From an uncultured Oscillospiraceae bacterium (GTDB taxonomy: Bacteria; Bacillota; Clostridia; Oscillospirales; Ruminococcaceae): a DNA stretch of 18,361 nucleotides. The translations under genes and the position numbers were made by a program. This document shows positions 6,176-13,458 of this stretch, in pieces. Each line of letters starts with the position of its first letter. Position 1 is the first letter of the stretch. The notes below the pieces were generated by a model, which was given only the letters and a program-made list of their open reading frames with translations, ran no database searches and had not been told where the DNA came from. The stretch is taken from assembly GCA_910579125.1 (NCBI GenBank), contig CAJTTH010000034.1, positions 1 through 18,361 of the forward strand, written 5' to 3'.

Positions 6176-8059
6176 ATGAAACGCGTCAAAGTCGCGAAAT
6201 ACACCAAGGAGAAAAAAGCCGAGGCGGGTCGGAGATACCGCGAGGAGCAACAGCAGCTCAAATATTCGGTACCGAGCAGCCTGCTGTATATCGTCCGCGA
6301 ATCCTGGGCGCACTCGCGCGGACTGTTCATTGATATGGTGCTGAAGATAGTGCTCGTTACCGCGTGCGGTCTGTGTTCAACGTACACGGATAAATTCGTC
6401 GTGGAGTTTGCGCTCGGTACATCGAGCCGTCTAACGCTCGGGATTATTTGCGCGGCGCTGATCGTAGGCGGCAGGTTCGCGAGTTATATCGTAGAAGCCG
6501 TCGACTGGCACATCAGCAGCGTGGGGCGGTTCAAGCTCAGATCCTACTTCTTCGGGAGACTGATGCGCAAAAAGATGAATCTCTCCTATGAGGATACGGA
6601 AAACCCGAAGATTGGGGACAAGCTGAACAAGGCAAATTCTGCGGTCAGCAGTATTGCCGAGGCGGGGCTCGGTACGATAAAGGACTCCATAGTCGCGGCG
6701 CTTGAGGTTTTCACCTACGGCGGCATTCTGTCAATGCTCGACCCGTGGCTGATACTGATAATCGGCGTTCCCGCGGTCGCGGAGTATTACATCAACAAGC
6801 ACAAGATGAATTGGATATGGAATATGAACGACAACTGGCAGACGTTCGACCGTCAGCTCGATTACATCTCGCGTATCGGTACAGACGGCAATTTCAGCGG
6901 CGCAAAGGATATCCGCATTTTCGGAATGCAGCGCTGGCTCGGGAGCGTGTTCGACCGAGTTTTCGCAAAGCGCATGGACTGGAACGCGCAGCAGGACGAG
7001 TGGGAATACCGCCACGATATGCTCTCGCAGATCGTAGCCGCAGTAGGCAGCACCGCCGCGCGCATTTATATCGTCTATCTGGTGATGTCGGGGAGTATAG
7101 GCGCGGGCGATTTCGTGCTCTACTTTAACTCTATATTTATGCTGTCGAGCGCCGTGCGCAATTGGTGCGACAAATACTCCGCTTATCAGTGGCTGTCAAA
7201 TATCACCAACTACGTCCGCGAATATCTGGAAATGCCCGAGGTGGGCGGCGGCGAAGATATCCCCGTTTCCGAGGACGGCTTTGAGATCGAGTTTAAAAAC
7301 GTTTCGTACACCTACGCCGGCGCGGAAAAGCCCACAATAAAGAACATCTCGTTCAAGCTCGGCAAGGGCGAAAGGCTCGCCATGGTCGGCTTGAACGGCG
7401 CGGGAAAATCAACGCTAATAAAGCTGATGTGCGGACTGTACGAGCCTACCGAGGGCGAGATACTCCTCAACGGCAAGCCCGTCCGAGAGCTTGACCGCCG
7501 CGAATACTTCAAACTGTTCGGCACGGTATTTCAGGATATTGACGTTCTGCCCGTCACTATCGCCGAGAACGTTTCGGGCAGCAAGACTTCCGAAACCGAT
7601 ATGCCTAGAGCGTTCGAGTGTATGAAAAAATCGGGAGTATATGACAAGGTGATGTCGCTGCCGAAAAAGGAAGATACACGGCTCGTCAAGTCGGTGTTCG
7701 ACGACGCAACTGACCTTTCGGGCGGACAAATGCAAAAGCTGGCGCTCGCGAAAGCGCTCTACAAGGACGCTCCCGTGCTGCTGCTCGACGAGCCGACCGC
7801 CGCGCTTGACCCGATAGCCGAGCAGGAGATGTATTTAAGCTACGCGGAATTTTCGCGTGCGCGGTCGAGCGTTTTCATTTCGCACAGGCTCGCGTCGACA
7901 AGGTTCTGCGACAGGATAATACTGATAGCGGACGGCGGCATTGCCGAGGAGGGTACGCACTCGGAGCTTATGGCGCTCGGCGGAACATACGCGGAGCTGT
8001 TTGAAATGCAGAGCAGCTACTACAACGATAAAAAGGAGGCAGCGGACTATGAAGAATAA
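6176..8059 (+). CDS. ABC exporter half-transporter (membrane domain fused to ATPase), first subunit
   Basis: This 627-residue protein is an ABC-B-type exporter half-molecule. A charged N-terminus (1-40) precedes a six-helix membrane domain (about 45-330) and an ATPase domain (about 365-600). The latter has Walker A GLNGAGKST (about 405), Q-loop VFQD, an intact LSGGQ signature (about 514), Walker B LLLDEPTAALD with catalytic Glu, and switch His in FISHRL (about 568). No C39 peptidase domain is present. The start is the ATG at 6176, with GGAGG 8 bases upstream, rather than the TTG at 6161, which overlaps that site. The next gene overlaps its end by 11 bases, so the two probably form a heterodimer. 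The substrate is unknown; drugs, lipids or peptides are all possible. Confidence 0.92.
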   Translation: MKRVKVAKYTKEKKAEAGRRYREEQQQLKYSVPSSLLYIVRESWAHSRGLFIDMVLKIVLVTACGLCSTYTDKFVVEFALGTSSRLTLGIICAALIVGGRFASYIVEAVDWHISSVGRFKLRSYFFGRLMRKKMNLSYEDTENPKIGDKLNKANSAVSSIAEAGLGTIKDSIVAALEVFTYGGILSMLDPWLILIIGVPAVAEYYINKHKMNWIWNMNDNWQTFDRQLDYISRIGTDGNFSGAKDIRIFGMQRWLGSVFDRVFAKRMDWNAQQDEWEYRHDMLSQIVAAVGSTAARIYIVYLVMSGSIGAGDFVLYFNSIFMLSSAVRNWCDKYSAYQWLSNITNYVREYLEMPEVGGGEDIPVSEDGFEIEFKNVSYTYAGAEKPTIKNISFKLGKGERLAMVGLNGAGKSTLIKLMCGLYEPTEGEILLNGKPVRELDRREYFKLFGTVFQDIDVLPVTIAENVSGSKTSETDMPRAFECMKKSGVYDKVMSLPKKEDTRLVKSVFDDATDLSGGQMQKLALAKALYKDAPVLLLDEPTAALDPIAEQEMYLSYAEFSRARSSVFISHRLASTRFCDRIILIADGGIAEEGTHSELMALGGTYAELFEMQSSYYNDKKEAADYEE

Positions 8060-9923
8060 AACACGGATAAAAAAGGTCGTTGAAGTCGTCAAGCGCTGTA
8101 TCGCCATCAACGAGGAAGCTGACAAGGGAATATTGGCGCGGAAGCTCGCGCACCAAGCGCTGCAAACGGCGCAGAGCCTGTTTTTCGTCTGGCTTACGTC
8201 ACACCTTATCGACAAGGTTGTCTCGGGCGAGCCGTGGCGGGATATAATCGTATTTATACTGATAACGGGCGGCATAGACCTTGCGCTGTTCCTTGCTATG
8301 ACGACGGTAAACAAATGGCACAACTGTCACGTCCAAGCGCTCGTCAGAAACCGAAGCCGCAAGCTGTGGGAAAAGATAATCAATATGGATTACGTGCATA
8401 TCGAAAACCCCGAAACGCACGTCGCCAAGCACCGTATGTATCAGGCGTACTGGCGTATAGAGAGAACGTTTTACGGGCTGTACAGCAGCGTTTCGGGGAT
8501 AGTCACGGCAATCGCGGGAATAGTGATGGTCGCGCCGCTCGCGTTCCGCAGCGCTCCAGACGCGGAGGGCTTTATGGGATTTATCGGCTCGCCGTGGGGG
8601 CTTGCGGCAGTCACGGCTGTTGTAGTGGCGCTGACGGTACTCAATACCGTTTACACGAGCAAGTTCGTTTTCAAGGTCTATTCCGACGTTATGAACGACA
8701 GAGAATTGCTGCAAAACGAGCGGGTCGCGTCCTATTATGTGGAGGCAATTCTGGGCGGCTACCGAAACGGCAAATCACTGCGGCTCTACGACGAGGAGGA
8801 GCTTGTCCTCCGCGAGCTTGAAAGCAGCAGCGGTAAATGGATGGAAATATGGGGCGGGGCGCTTAAAAAGCTGCGCCGTCTTCAGTTCCCCTCGCCGATA
8901 TTGGAAATACTGGCAACCCTGCCGATGTACACTCTCGCAGCGCTGCGGGCTGTTTCTGGCGCACTGTCCGTCGGTGAGATAATCGGGTTCGTGATGTATT
9001 TTTCAAGAATAATGAACGGTATAAACGACACTATGAACGGCATTTGTGATATGTTTATAAATGTGGAGTTTCTTGACGGCGCACTGAAATTTCTCGACAT
9101 TCCCGACGAGAAGTACAAGGGCACGCTCCCGACCGAAAAACGCGACGACGACGAATACGAGTTCGAGTTTAAGGACGTGTGGTTTAAGTACCCCAATTCC
9201 GAACAGTACGTTCTGCGCGGCGTTAATTTAAAGTGGCGTATCGGCGAGAAAATGGCGCTCGTCGGGAAAAACGGCTGCGGCAAATCCACGCTCATAAAGC
9301 TGCTCTGCCGTCTCTACGACCCGACCGAGGGCGAGATAACGCTCAACGGCATCGACATACGCAAATACAAATACGAGGAATATATGGCGCTGTTTTCGGT
9401 GGTTTTTCAGGATTCGGGGCTGTTCTCGTTCAGCGTTGCCGAGAATGTCGCGGCGGACGATAATTACGATCCCGAGCTTGTCCGCGGCTGCGTGGAACGC
9501 GCGGGTCTCGGCGAGCGCCTTTTCCGAATGGAAAACGGCATAGAAACTTGTTTGTACAAGGACTTCGACGAACACGGCGTTGAAATCTCGGGCGGCGAAG
9601 CGCAAAAGCTCTGTCTCGCGCGGGCTATCTACAAGGGCGCGCCGTTCATAGTACTCGACGAGCCGACTGCCTCTCTCGATCCGATCTCCGAGCACGACAT
9701 CTACACGAAATTCAACGGTATAGTCGGCACGAAAACCGCCGTCTACATTTCGCACAGATTAAGCTCCTGCCGCTTCTGCGACGAGATAACGGTCATGGAG
9801 AACGGCACGATAGCCGAGCGCGGCTCGCACGATGAGCTTGTTGCCAAGGGCGGAGTTTACGGCAAGCTCTGGGCGGCGCAGGCGGAGTATTACAAGGACA
9901 CGGCGGGCGATCTGTACGCGTAA
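8049..9923 (+). CDS. ABC exporter half-transporter, second subunit
   Basis: This is the partner half-transporter of 624 residues, with the same architecture: membrane domain (about 30-330), then ATPase with Walker A GKNGCGKST (about 405), Q-loop VFQD, signature ISGGE (Gln replaced by Glu, about 513), Walker B IVLDEPTASLD and switch His in YISHRL (about 567). Both ATPase domains of the pair keep the catalytic Glu, so this is not the classic heterodimer with one dead site. The ATG at 8049 is chosen because AGGAGG lies 9 bases upstream; the open frame reaching back to 7941 is only an overlap with the first gene. The 11-base overlap implies translational coupling. It converges with the kinase operon, 26 bases from that stop codon. 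Confidence 0.92.
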   Translation: MKNKTRIKKVVEVVKRCIAINEEADKGILARKLAHQALQTAQSLFFVWLTSHLIDKVVSGEPWRDIIVFILITGGIDLALFLAMTTVNKWHNCHVQALVRNRSRKLWEKIINMDYVHIENPETHVAKHRMYQAYWRIERTFYGLYSSVSGIVTAIAGIVMVAPLAFRSAPDAEGFMGFIGSPWGLAAVTAVVVALTVLNTVYTSKFVFKVYSDVMNDRELLQNERVASYYVEAILGGYRNGKSLRLYDEEELVLRELESSSGKWMEIWGGALKKLRRLQFPSPILEILATLPMYTLAALRAVSGALSVGEIIGFVMYFSRIMNGINDTMNGICDMFINVEFLDGALKFLDIPDEKYKGTLPTEKRDDDEYEFEFKDVWFKYPNSEQYVLRGVNLKWRIGEKMALVGKNGCGKSTLIKLLCRLYDPTEGEITLNGIDIRKYKYEEYMALFSVVFQDSGLFSFSVAENVAADDNYDPELVRGCVERAGLGERLFRMENGIETCLYKDFDEHGVEISGGEAQKLCLARAIYKGAPFIVLDEPTASLDPISEHDIYTKFNGIVGTKTAVYISHRLSSCRFCDEITVMENGTIAERGSHDELVAKGGVYGKLWAAQAEYYKDTAGDLYA

Positions 9924-9926
9924 AAC

Positions 9927-9947
9927 AAAGGGGGCATTGCCCCCTTT
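9927..9947. terminator. Shared bidirectional terminator between exporter and kinase genes
   Basis: AAAGGGGGC (9927-9935) and GCCCCCTTT (9939-9947) form a perfect 9-bp stem with a 3-base loop between the convergent stop codons at 9923 and 9950. On the minus strand it is followed by TTTGTTTT, so it should be stronger leftward, ending the kinase operon; rightward its T-run is weak. Confidence 0.8.
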
Positions 9948-9949
9948 AA

Positions 9950-10708
9950 TTATTGAACAGGACTGCTTTTGACGGGTATCATAAGCTCTGTCGCGAAAAC
10001 GCCGTCCTCGTTCTGGCGGTTGACGTAGCCGCCGTATTTTTTGACAACGCGGTCAATGCGGAACAGCCCGTACCCGTGGAGCGGCTCCGCCGAAAAATTC
10101 TCTTTAGTGGAGAGATACGCGCCCTTTTCCTTGCGTATCCTGCCTGCGGAATTCTGCACCGAAAGGTACATCTGTCCCTTCAGCTTGCCGATATACACGC
10201 GCATAAAGCGTTCGTTCTCGGGGAGCGCGGCGCACGCCTCGACGGCGTTGTCGAGCATATTCCCCAGCACCGAGCACAATTCCACATCGCTCATCGGCAG
10301 ACCCTCGGGAACGTTCGCCTTGACGTTCAGTCTGATATTCAGCTTTCCCGCGACCCCGAGCTTGCTGTTGAGTATCGCGTCAGCCATTACGTTTCCCGTC
10401 TTGATAACTGTATCCACGTTGTCGAGATCGTCCGCAAGCTGGTCGAGATAGCCCGAAATTTTTTCAAGATCGCCCTTGCCGAGCCATATTTTCATATTCT
10501 GGATATGATTGCGGTAGTCGTGCCGCCAGCCGCGTATCTGCCTGTACATATTCTGAATTTCGCGCACCTGCTTTTCGATAAGCTCGCTCTGAAAGCGTTC
10601 TATGCGCTTGTCTATCATATTGTATAACACGCGGCGGAACACGAAAAATCCGACGGCTCCCGCCGCGCAAATCAGGAGCGCGATGCCGATAATAACGAAA
10701 ATTTTCAC
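9950..10708 (-). CDS. Sensor histidine kinase, AgrC/CitA-like GHKL type
   Basis: This 252-residue kinase partners the LytTR regulator two genes upstream. It has one N-terminal membrane helix (about 2-24), a helical dimerisation segment with His-box HDYRNH (His63), N-box NMLDNAVEA (Asn150, Asn154) and ATP-lid motif HGYGL (211-215). These are marks of the HPK10/AgrC-CitA group. The GTG at 10706-10708 is the start: GGGAG lies 11 bases upstream and it begins two bases after the stop of the preceding gene; the longer frame overlaps that gene. It is oddly short, with no extracellular sensor domain and one helix instead of AgrC's five to seven, so the signal may come from a partner or from the membrane. 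Confidence 0.87.
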   Translation of the reverse strand: MKIFVIIGIALLICAAGAVGFFVFRRVLYNMIDKRIERFQSELIEKQVREIQNMYRQIRGWRHDYRNHIQNMKIWLGKGDLEKISGYLDQLADDLDNVDTVIKTGNVMADAILNSKLGVAGKLNIRLNVKANVPEGLPMSDVELCSVLGNMLDNAVEACAALPENERFMRVYIGKLKGQMYLSVQNSAGRIRKEKGAYLSTKENFSAEPLHGYGLFRIDRVVKKYGGYVNRQNEDGVFATELMIPVKSSPVQ

Positions 10709-10710
10709 TT

Positions 10711-11115
10711 TTACAATATCTCCCAATACATTTTTTCGGCGATAACGTAGGTCTCTTTTTCGTCGAGCTTTCCCCGATCCGACCATACAATAAGCCTGTC
10801 ATCGCGAGTTTTGCCGAGCAGGTCCGTTCTGAATGCAATATACGCTTCGTAGATATTGCAGAAACAGTTCTCTTGAAATCCGAGAATGTGAACCGCTCTT
10901 ACGCCCGAAAACGTCAGCTCTATCGGCTTGATACATTGACTGTGCAGTGTCAGCGATAACGTATGCTCGTCCGCGTTCCCGTCGCTCATACCGCCTCTTT
11001 CGTCAACGGACGCGCCGCTCCTATAACTCGCCGAAACGATACAGCTGTCGTGAAATCCCGCGTATTCCTCCATTAAACGGTCGATGTCGCGCTCGGTTCT
11101 AATTTCTGTTTTCAT
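10711..11115 (-). CDS. Unknown 134-aa protein between response regulator and kinase
   Basis: I do not recognise a named family. The N-terminal FHDSCI motif (about residues 21-26), several beta-strand-like stretches in the middle (SLTLHSQ, IELTFSGV) and a Trp near the C-terminus (YWEIL) suggest a compact, beta-rich soluble protein. Similar FHDS-containing small proteins are, from memory, common in Clostridia and remain uncharacterised. It has no signal peptide or membrane span. GAGGTG lies 5 bases before the ATG and the gene starts 4 bases after the response-regulator stop; the kinase starts 2 bases after its own stop. This tight coupling makes it an integral part of the operon, perhaps as a signalling accessory protein, which is inference. 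Confidence 0.8.
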   Translation of the reverse strand: MKTEIRTERDIDRLMEEYAGFHDSCIVSASYRSGASVDERGGMSDGNADEHTLSLTLHSQCIKPIELTFSGVRAVHILGFQENCFCNIYEAYIAFRTDLLGKTRDDRLIVWSDRGKLDEKETYVIAEKMYWEIL

Positions 11116-11119
11116 ACAT

Positions 11120-11824
11120 TCACCTCGTGTAGTAAGCGATAAATTTTTCGTTTATCTCCTTGTAGAGCCGGCGCGATACCGGAATTATCCCGCCGCCGTC
11201 AAGGGTAAGCTCCGACTTGCCAATGCTGCGGACGAAACGGAGATTGACGATATACGAGCGGTGGCACAACGCAAAACCCTCGGGCAGCATGGAGCAAAGC
11301 GCGCTTATTCCCGATGAGCATTCAAGCGTTTTCCCGTCGGAGAGCCGCACGGCGGACTTTTTGCCCATTGCCTCGCAGCAGGTTATTGTGTCGGGGGAGA
11401 TGTGCAGCGTGCCCTCTTCGCATTCGAGCATTATCTCATTTTCGGGAGCGCGCTTTTTAACGTATCTGTCCAGCACCGCGAACAGCTTTTCGCGGTCGGC
11501 GGGTTTTAATAAGTAGTGCAGCGCTTCGACCTCGTAGCCCTCGTTCATATATTCAGAGTAGCCCGTGACGAAAATTATCGGCAGCATATCGCCCTCGGTG
11601 CGGAGTTTTCGCGCTAAATCCATTCCGTTTAGACGGCTCATTTCGATATCCAGCAAAAGCAGGTCGCAAGGCTTGTCGGGGCGGCAGAAGAGGAAGTTCT
11701 CGGCGCTCGCGTACTCGTCGATCATCAGCGCGAACGGCTTGTCCGCGGACCATTCCCCAAGCAGCCGCCGCAGTTCGGCGGATTGCTCGTCGCTGTCGTC
11801 GCATATCGCAATTGTGAGCGGCAT
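11120..11824 (-). CDS. LytTR-family response regulator
   Basis: This 234-residue regulator has a receiver domain (about 3-120) with acidic pair Asp9-Asp10, phospho-acceptor Asp59 in LLLDIEM, Thr87 and Lys107, followed by a LytTR DNA-binding domain (about 131-230) containing the typical CHRSYIVNL segment. LytTR regulators of the AgrA/VirR type bind paired direct repeats in promoters. The ATG at 11822-11824 is preferred over the frame from 11860 because AAAGGGGG lies 8 bases upstream and the longer frame runs over the -10 box. It is the first gene of the regulator, unknown protein, kinase operon. Its target is unknown; the convergent exporter pair is a natural candidate. Confidence 0.93.
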   Translation of the reverse strand: MPLTIAICDDSDEQSAELRRLLGEWSADKPFALMIDEYASAENFLFCRPDKPCDLLLLDIEMSRLNGMDLARKLRTEGDMLPIIFVTGYSEYMNEGYEVEALHYLLKPADREKLFAVLDRYVKKRAPENEIMLECEEGTLHISPDTITCCEAMGKKSAVRLSDGKTLECSSGISALCSMLPEGFALCHRSYIVNLRFVRSIGKSELTLDGGGIIPVSRRLYKEINEKFIAYYTR

Positions 11825-11848
11825 AACACGCGCCCCCTTTCTAATAAT

Positions 11849-11877
11849 ATAATACAGCAATTAGCGCCATTTGTCAA
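11849..11877 (-). promoter_or_regulatory. Promoter of the two-component operon
   Basis: On the minus strand a perfect TTGACA (11872-11877) is followed after 17 bases by TATTAT (11849-11854), 25 bases before the ATG. No obvious LytTR direct repeats are visible upstream; the DUF362 terminator lies only about 15 bases away. Confidence 0.78.
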
Positions 11878-11892
11878 GGCGGTATAACGCCG

Positions 11893-11918
11893 AAAAAAGG
11901 AGACCCGTTAAGGTCTCC
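11893..11918 (-). terminator. Terminator of the DUF362 gene
   Basis: GGAGACC (11899-11905) pairs with GGTCTCC (11912-11918), and the minus-strand transcript continues into six T. It lies 9 bases beyond the DUF362 stop codon and just upstream of the response-regulator promoter. Confidence 0.82.
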
Positions 11919-11926
11919 GCTGTAAT

Positions 11927-12928
11927 TTATTCGGCTTTGAACGGTGCAACGCCTTGAACCGCGTCGGCGGCGGTTATCGTCCGCTCGTCGTTGTCAAGGT
12001 CGATGAGCTTGTATTTGTCATTGCCCATGCCGAGTTCTTTCATATAGGTAAGCTGGCGCAGTCCGTGACGGGATTCAATGCGTTCAACCAACGCGTGACG
12101 ATCGCTCTCGCTGAGCGCATAGACAAGATCAACGGAAGCCTGATCCACCGCCAGAATATCAAGTGACGCGAGGATACCGATATTCGGCGTAACGACGGGA
12201 GCCGCGCCCACGCCCTCGCAGTCGCATGAGACCGACATATTCCGCAGCACGTTTACAAAGCTGATGTTCTTGCCGAAATGATCGACGACCGCCTTTGCGC
12301 TCTCCATCATGCGCTCCATAAACTCTTCCTCGGTGACCGACCACGGGTTGTCCGAGCCGGGGGCTTGGTGTATCATACCCTTGCCTATCCTGCCGTCCGC
12401 GCAGCCTATGCCGATGTTCTTCGCCGAGCCGCCGAAGCCGCCCATTGCGTGCCCCTTGAAATGCGTAAGGACAAACAGAGAGTCGTAGTTCAGAATATTC
12501 TTTCCCATTACCATTTCGGTGAACCATTTTCCGTTCTTTACAGGGAGCGCTGCCGTGCCGTCCTCGTCAATAATGTCCACGGGACAGAACGTCCAGCCGT
12601 TTATCTTCAGCGTTTTGCGGTGCTCGGCGGTCGTGTAGCGTCCGCCCTCGTAGAACGTGTTTGTCTCGATGATCTTGGCGTTCGGCAAGTCGTTTTTAAT
12701 AAGCGCCTCGACCCACGGACGCGGTATGATATTCGGACCGTGCGGCTCGCCTGTATGCAGCTTAACACTTACCTTTCCCGTGATATTTTTATTTACTTTG
12801 GCGAAGATTTTCCGCAGACCCTCCGCCGAAAGATCGCGCGTAAAGTACACCGAAGATTCCGCGCCCGTGCGCTCGGAATAGGGAACATAGCGCTCGCCGC
12901 CCGTTCCCGCAGCAGGTTTGTTCATCAT
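11927..12928 (-). CDS. DUF362 domain protein
   Basis: This 333-residue protein fits the DUF362 family (Pfam PF04015) along its whole length. Characteristic features are the Lys-His pair in VSVKLHTGE, the glycine-rich KGHAMGGFGGSAKNIGIG stretch and a VSCDCEG motif with two cysteines that could bind a metal. There is no appended ferredoxin domain, which other family members carry, and no signal peptide. The biochemical role of the family is not established; some members are linked to iron-sulphur proteins. I start at the first of two adjacent ATGs (12926-12928) because AAGGAGG lies 7 bases upstream. It has its own promoter (13028-13056) and terminator, and appears to be a single-gene unit lying downstream of a predicted small RNA. 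Confidence 0.88.
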   Translation of the reverse strand: MMNKPAAGTGGERYVPYSERTGAESSVYFTRDLSAEGLRKIFAKVNKNITGKVSVKLHTGEPHGPNIIPRPWVEALIKNDLPNAKIIETNTFYEGGRYTTAEHRKTLKINGWTFCPVDIIDEDGTAALPVKNGKWFTEMVMGKNILNYDSLFVLTHFKGHAMGGFGGSAKNIGIGCADGRIGKGMIHQAPGSDNPWSVTEEEFMERMMESAKAVVDHFGKNISFVNVLRNMSVSCDCEGVGAAPVVTPNIGILASLDILAVDQASVDLVYALSESDRHALVERIESRHGLRQLTYMKELGMGNDKYKLIDLDNDERTITAADAVQGVAPFKAE

Positions 12929-13027
12929 AATAATTCCTCCTTGTTTGAAATACGCAGCCCGCGCGGAATACACAACGCGTCCCGCATGAGCAATAACGTC
13001 TTGCAGCGATTAAAGCTTGCTTATATT

Positions 13028-13056
13028 ATTATATCACAAAATTTTCCAAAAGTCCA
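13028..13056 (-). promoter_or_regulatory. Promoter of the DUF362 gene
   Basis: TATAAT (13028-13033) and TGGACT (13051-13056, four of six consensus bases) are 17 bases apart on the minus strand. A better TTGACA-like box ends too far upstream (24-base spacer). The promoter sits just past the terminator of the small RNA, so the gene need not depend on read-through. Confidence 0.62.
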
Positions 13057-13065
13057 GTGTCAAAT

Positions 13066-13092
13066 AAAAAAATGCCGCGTTTCAGGCGCGGC
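13066..13092 (-). terminator. Terminator of the predicted small RNA
   Basis: GCCGCG/CGCGGC (13087-13092 and 13074-13079 read leftward) is a strong 6-bp GC stem with a 7-base loop, followed by A and seven T on the minus strand. No gene ends here, which is what drew attention to the RNA upstream. Confidence 0.85.
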
Positions 13093-13215
13093 GGAAATGT
13101 GAAATTATAAAAGTGAAAACACTATGACTTTGCTGCACGACTGCCGCCACAATCCGACTGTCGTGCGAACAGGAGAAAATAAGATCAAGTCACGGGGGAT
13201 TGTGACTTATCTTAT
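13066..13215 (-). ncRNA. Predicted 150-nt small RNA with two hairpins and complementary loops
   Basis: A promoter with 17-bp spacing at 13222-13250 and a strong terminator at 13066-13092 bracket about 150 bases with no plausible ORF. The RNA would start right at its first hairpin: ATAAGAT and AGTCAC pair with GTGACT and ATCTTAT (13 bp with a small internal loop), exposing the loop AATCCCCC. A second hairpin pairs GCACGAC (13160-13166) with GTCGTGC (13135-13141) and exposes an 18-base loop containing GGATTGTGGCGG. GGATT in loop 2 is complementary to AATCC in loop 1, and the match extends to 8 bases (CACAATCC/GGATTGTG) if one stem end opens. It does not look like 6S, SRP, RNase P or tmRNA. It could instead be a leader controlling the DUF362 gene. 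Confidence 0.6.
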
Positions 13216-13221
13216 GTTTAC

Positions 13222-13250
13222 ATTATAGCACGTATGTTCGCAAAGGTCAA
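13222..13250 (-). promoter_or_regulatory. Promoter of the predicted small RNA
   Basis: TTGACC (13245-13250) and a perfect TATAAT (13222-13227) are 17 bases apart on the minus strand. The predicted +1 near 13215 coincides with the first base of the 5' hairpin. Confidence 0.78.
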
Positions 13251-13290
13251 TTGCGGTGTGTCGAATTTGACACATTTATCCGTTGTCTGA

Positions 13291-13363
13291 GAGCCTGTTC
13301 AGTATCTTGAAATGCACTAAAACGCGGGTGCAGGCGGCGTGTCGAGGAATACTAAACAGGCGC
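13291..13363. mobile_element. 73-bp miniature inverted-repeat element, copy 2 (inverted)
   Basis: This copy is in the opposite orientation to the one at 4089-4161 and matches it at 65 of 73 bases without gaps. The terminal repeats GAGCCTGTTCAGTAT and ATACTAAACAGGCGC match at 13 of 15. TGA flanks it on both sides (13288-13290 and 13364-13366), a 3-bp target duplication different from the TTA of copy 1. It lies between the terminator of the SCP2-like gene and the small-RNA promoter. Confidence 0.82.
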
Positions 13364-13371
13364 TGAGATAA

Positions 13372-13409
13372 AATGCGGTGTCGGGCATAAAGCCGAACAC
13401 CGCATTCTT
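13372..13409. terminator. Terminator of the SCP2-like gene, possibly bidirectional
   Basis: AATGCGGTGT (13372-13381) pairs with ACACCGCATT (13397-13406), extended by CGG/CCG across one bulged A. Leftward it is followed by TTTAT, rightward by CTTTT. The leftward use ends the gene whose stop codon is at 13459. Confidence 0.72.
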
Positions 13410-13458
13410 TTGCAATATTATGTTGATTTTTCAACGTGAATTTATGTTGCCTTAAAAA

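Noticed and set aside
8234..8821. 195-codon plus-strand ORF
   Set aside because: It lies in another frame of the second exporter gene; Arg/Gln-rich composition is typical of a frame-shifted shadow.
13066..13215. Small-protein gene instead of an RNA
   Set aside because: The only reading frame of any length starts with TTG inside the first hairpin, has no ribosome binding site and gives a product with no features.
13446..13457. GTTGCCTTAAAA next to a stop codon, also at 4351-4362 and partly near 15174
   Set aside because: A third trace of the 190-bp element was considered, but the match is only about 12 bases and lacks the rest of the terminal repeat.
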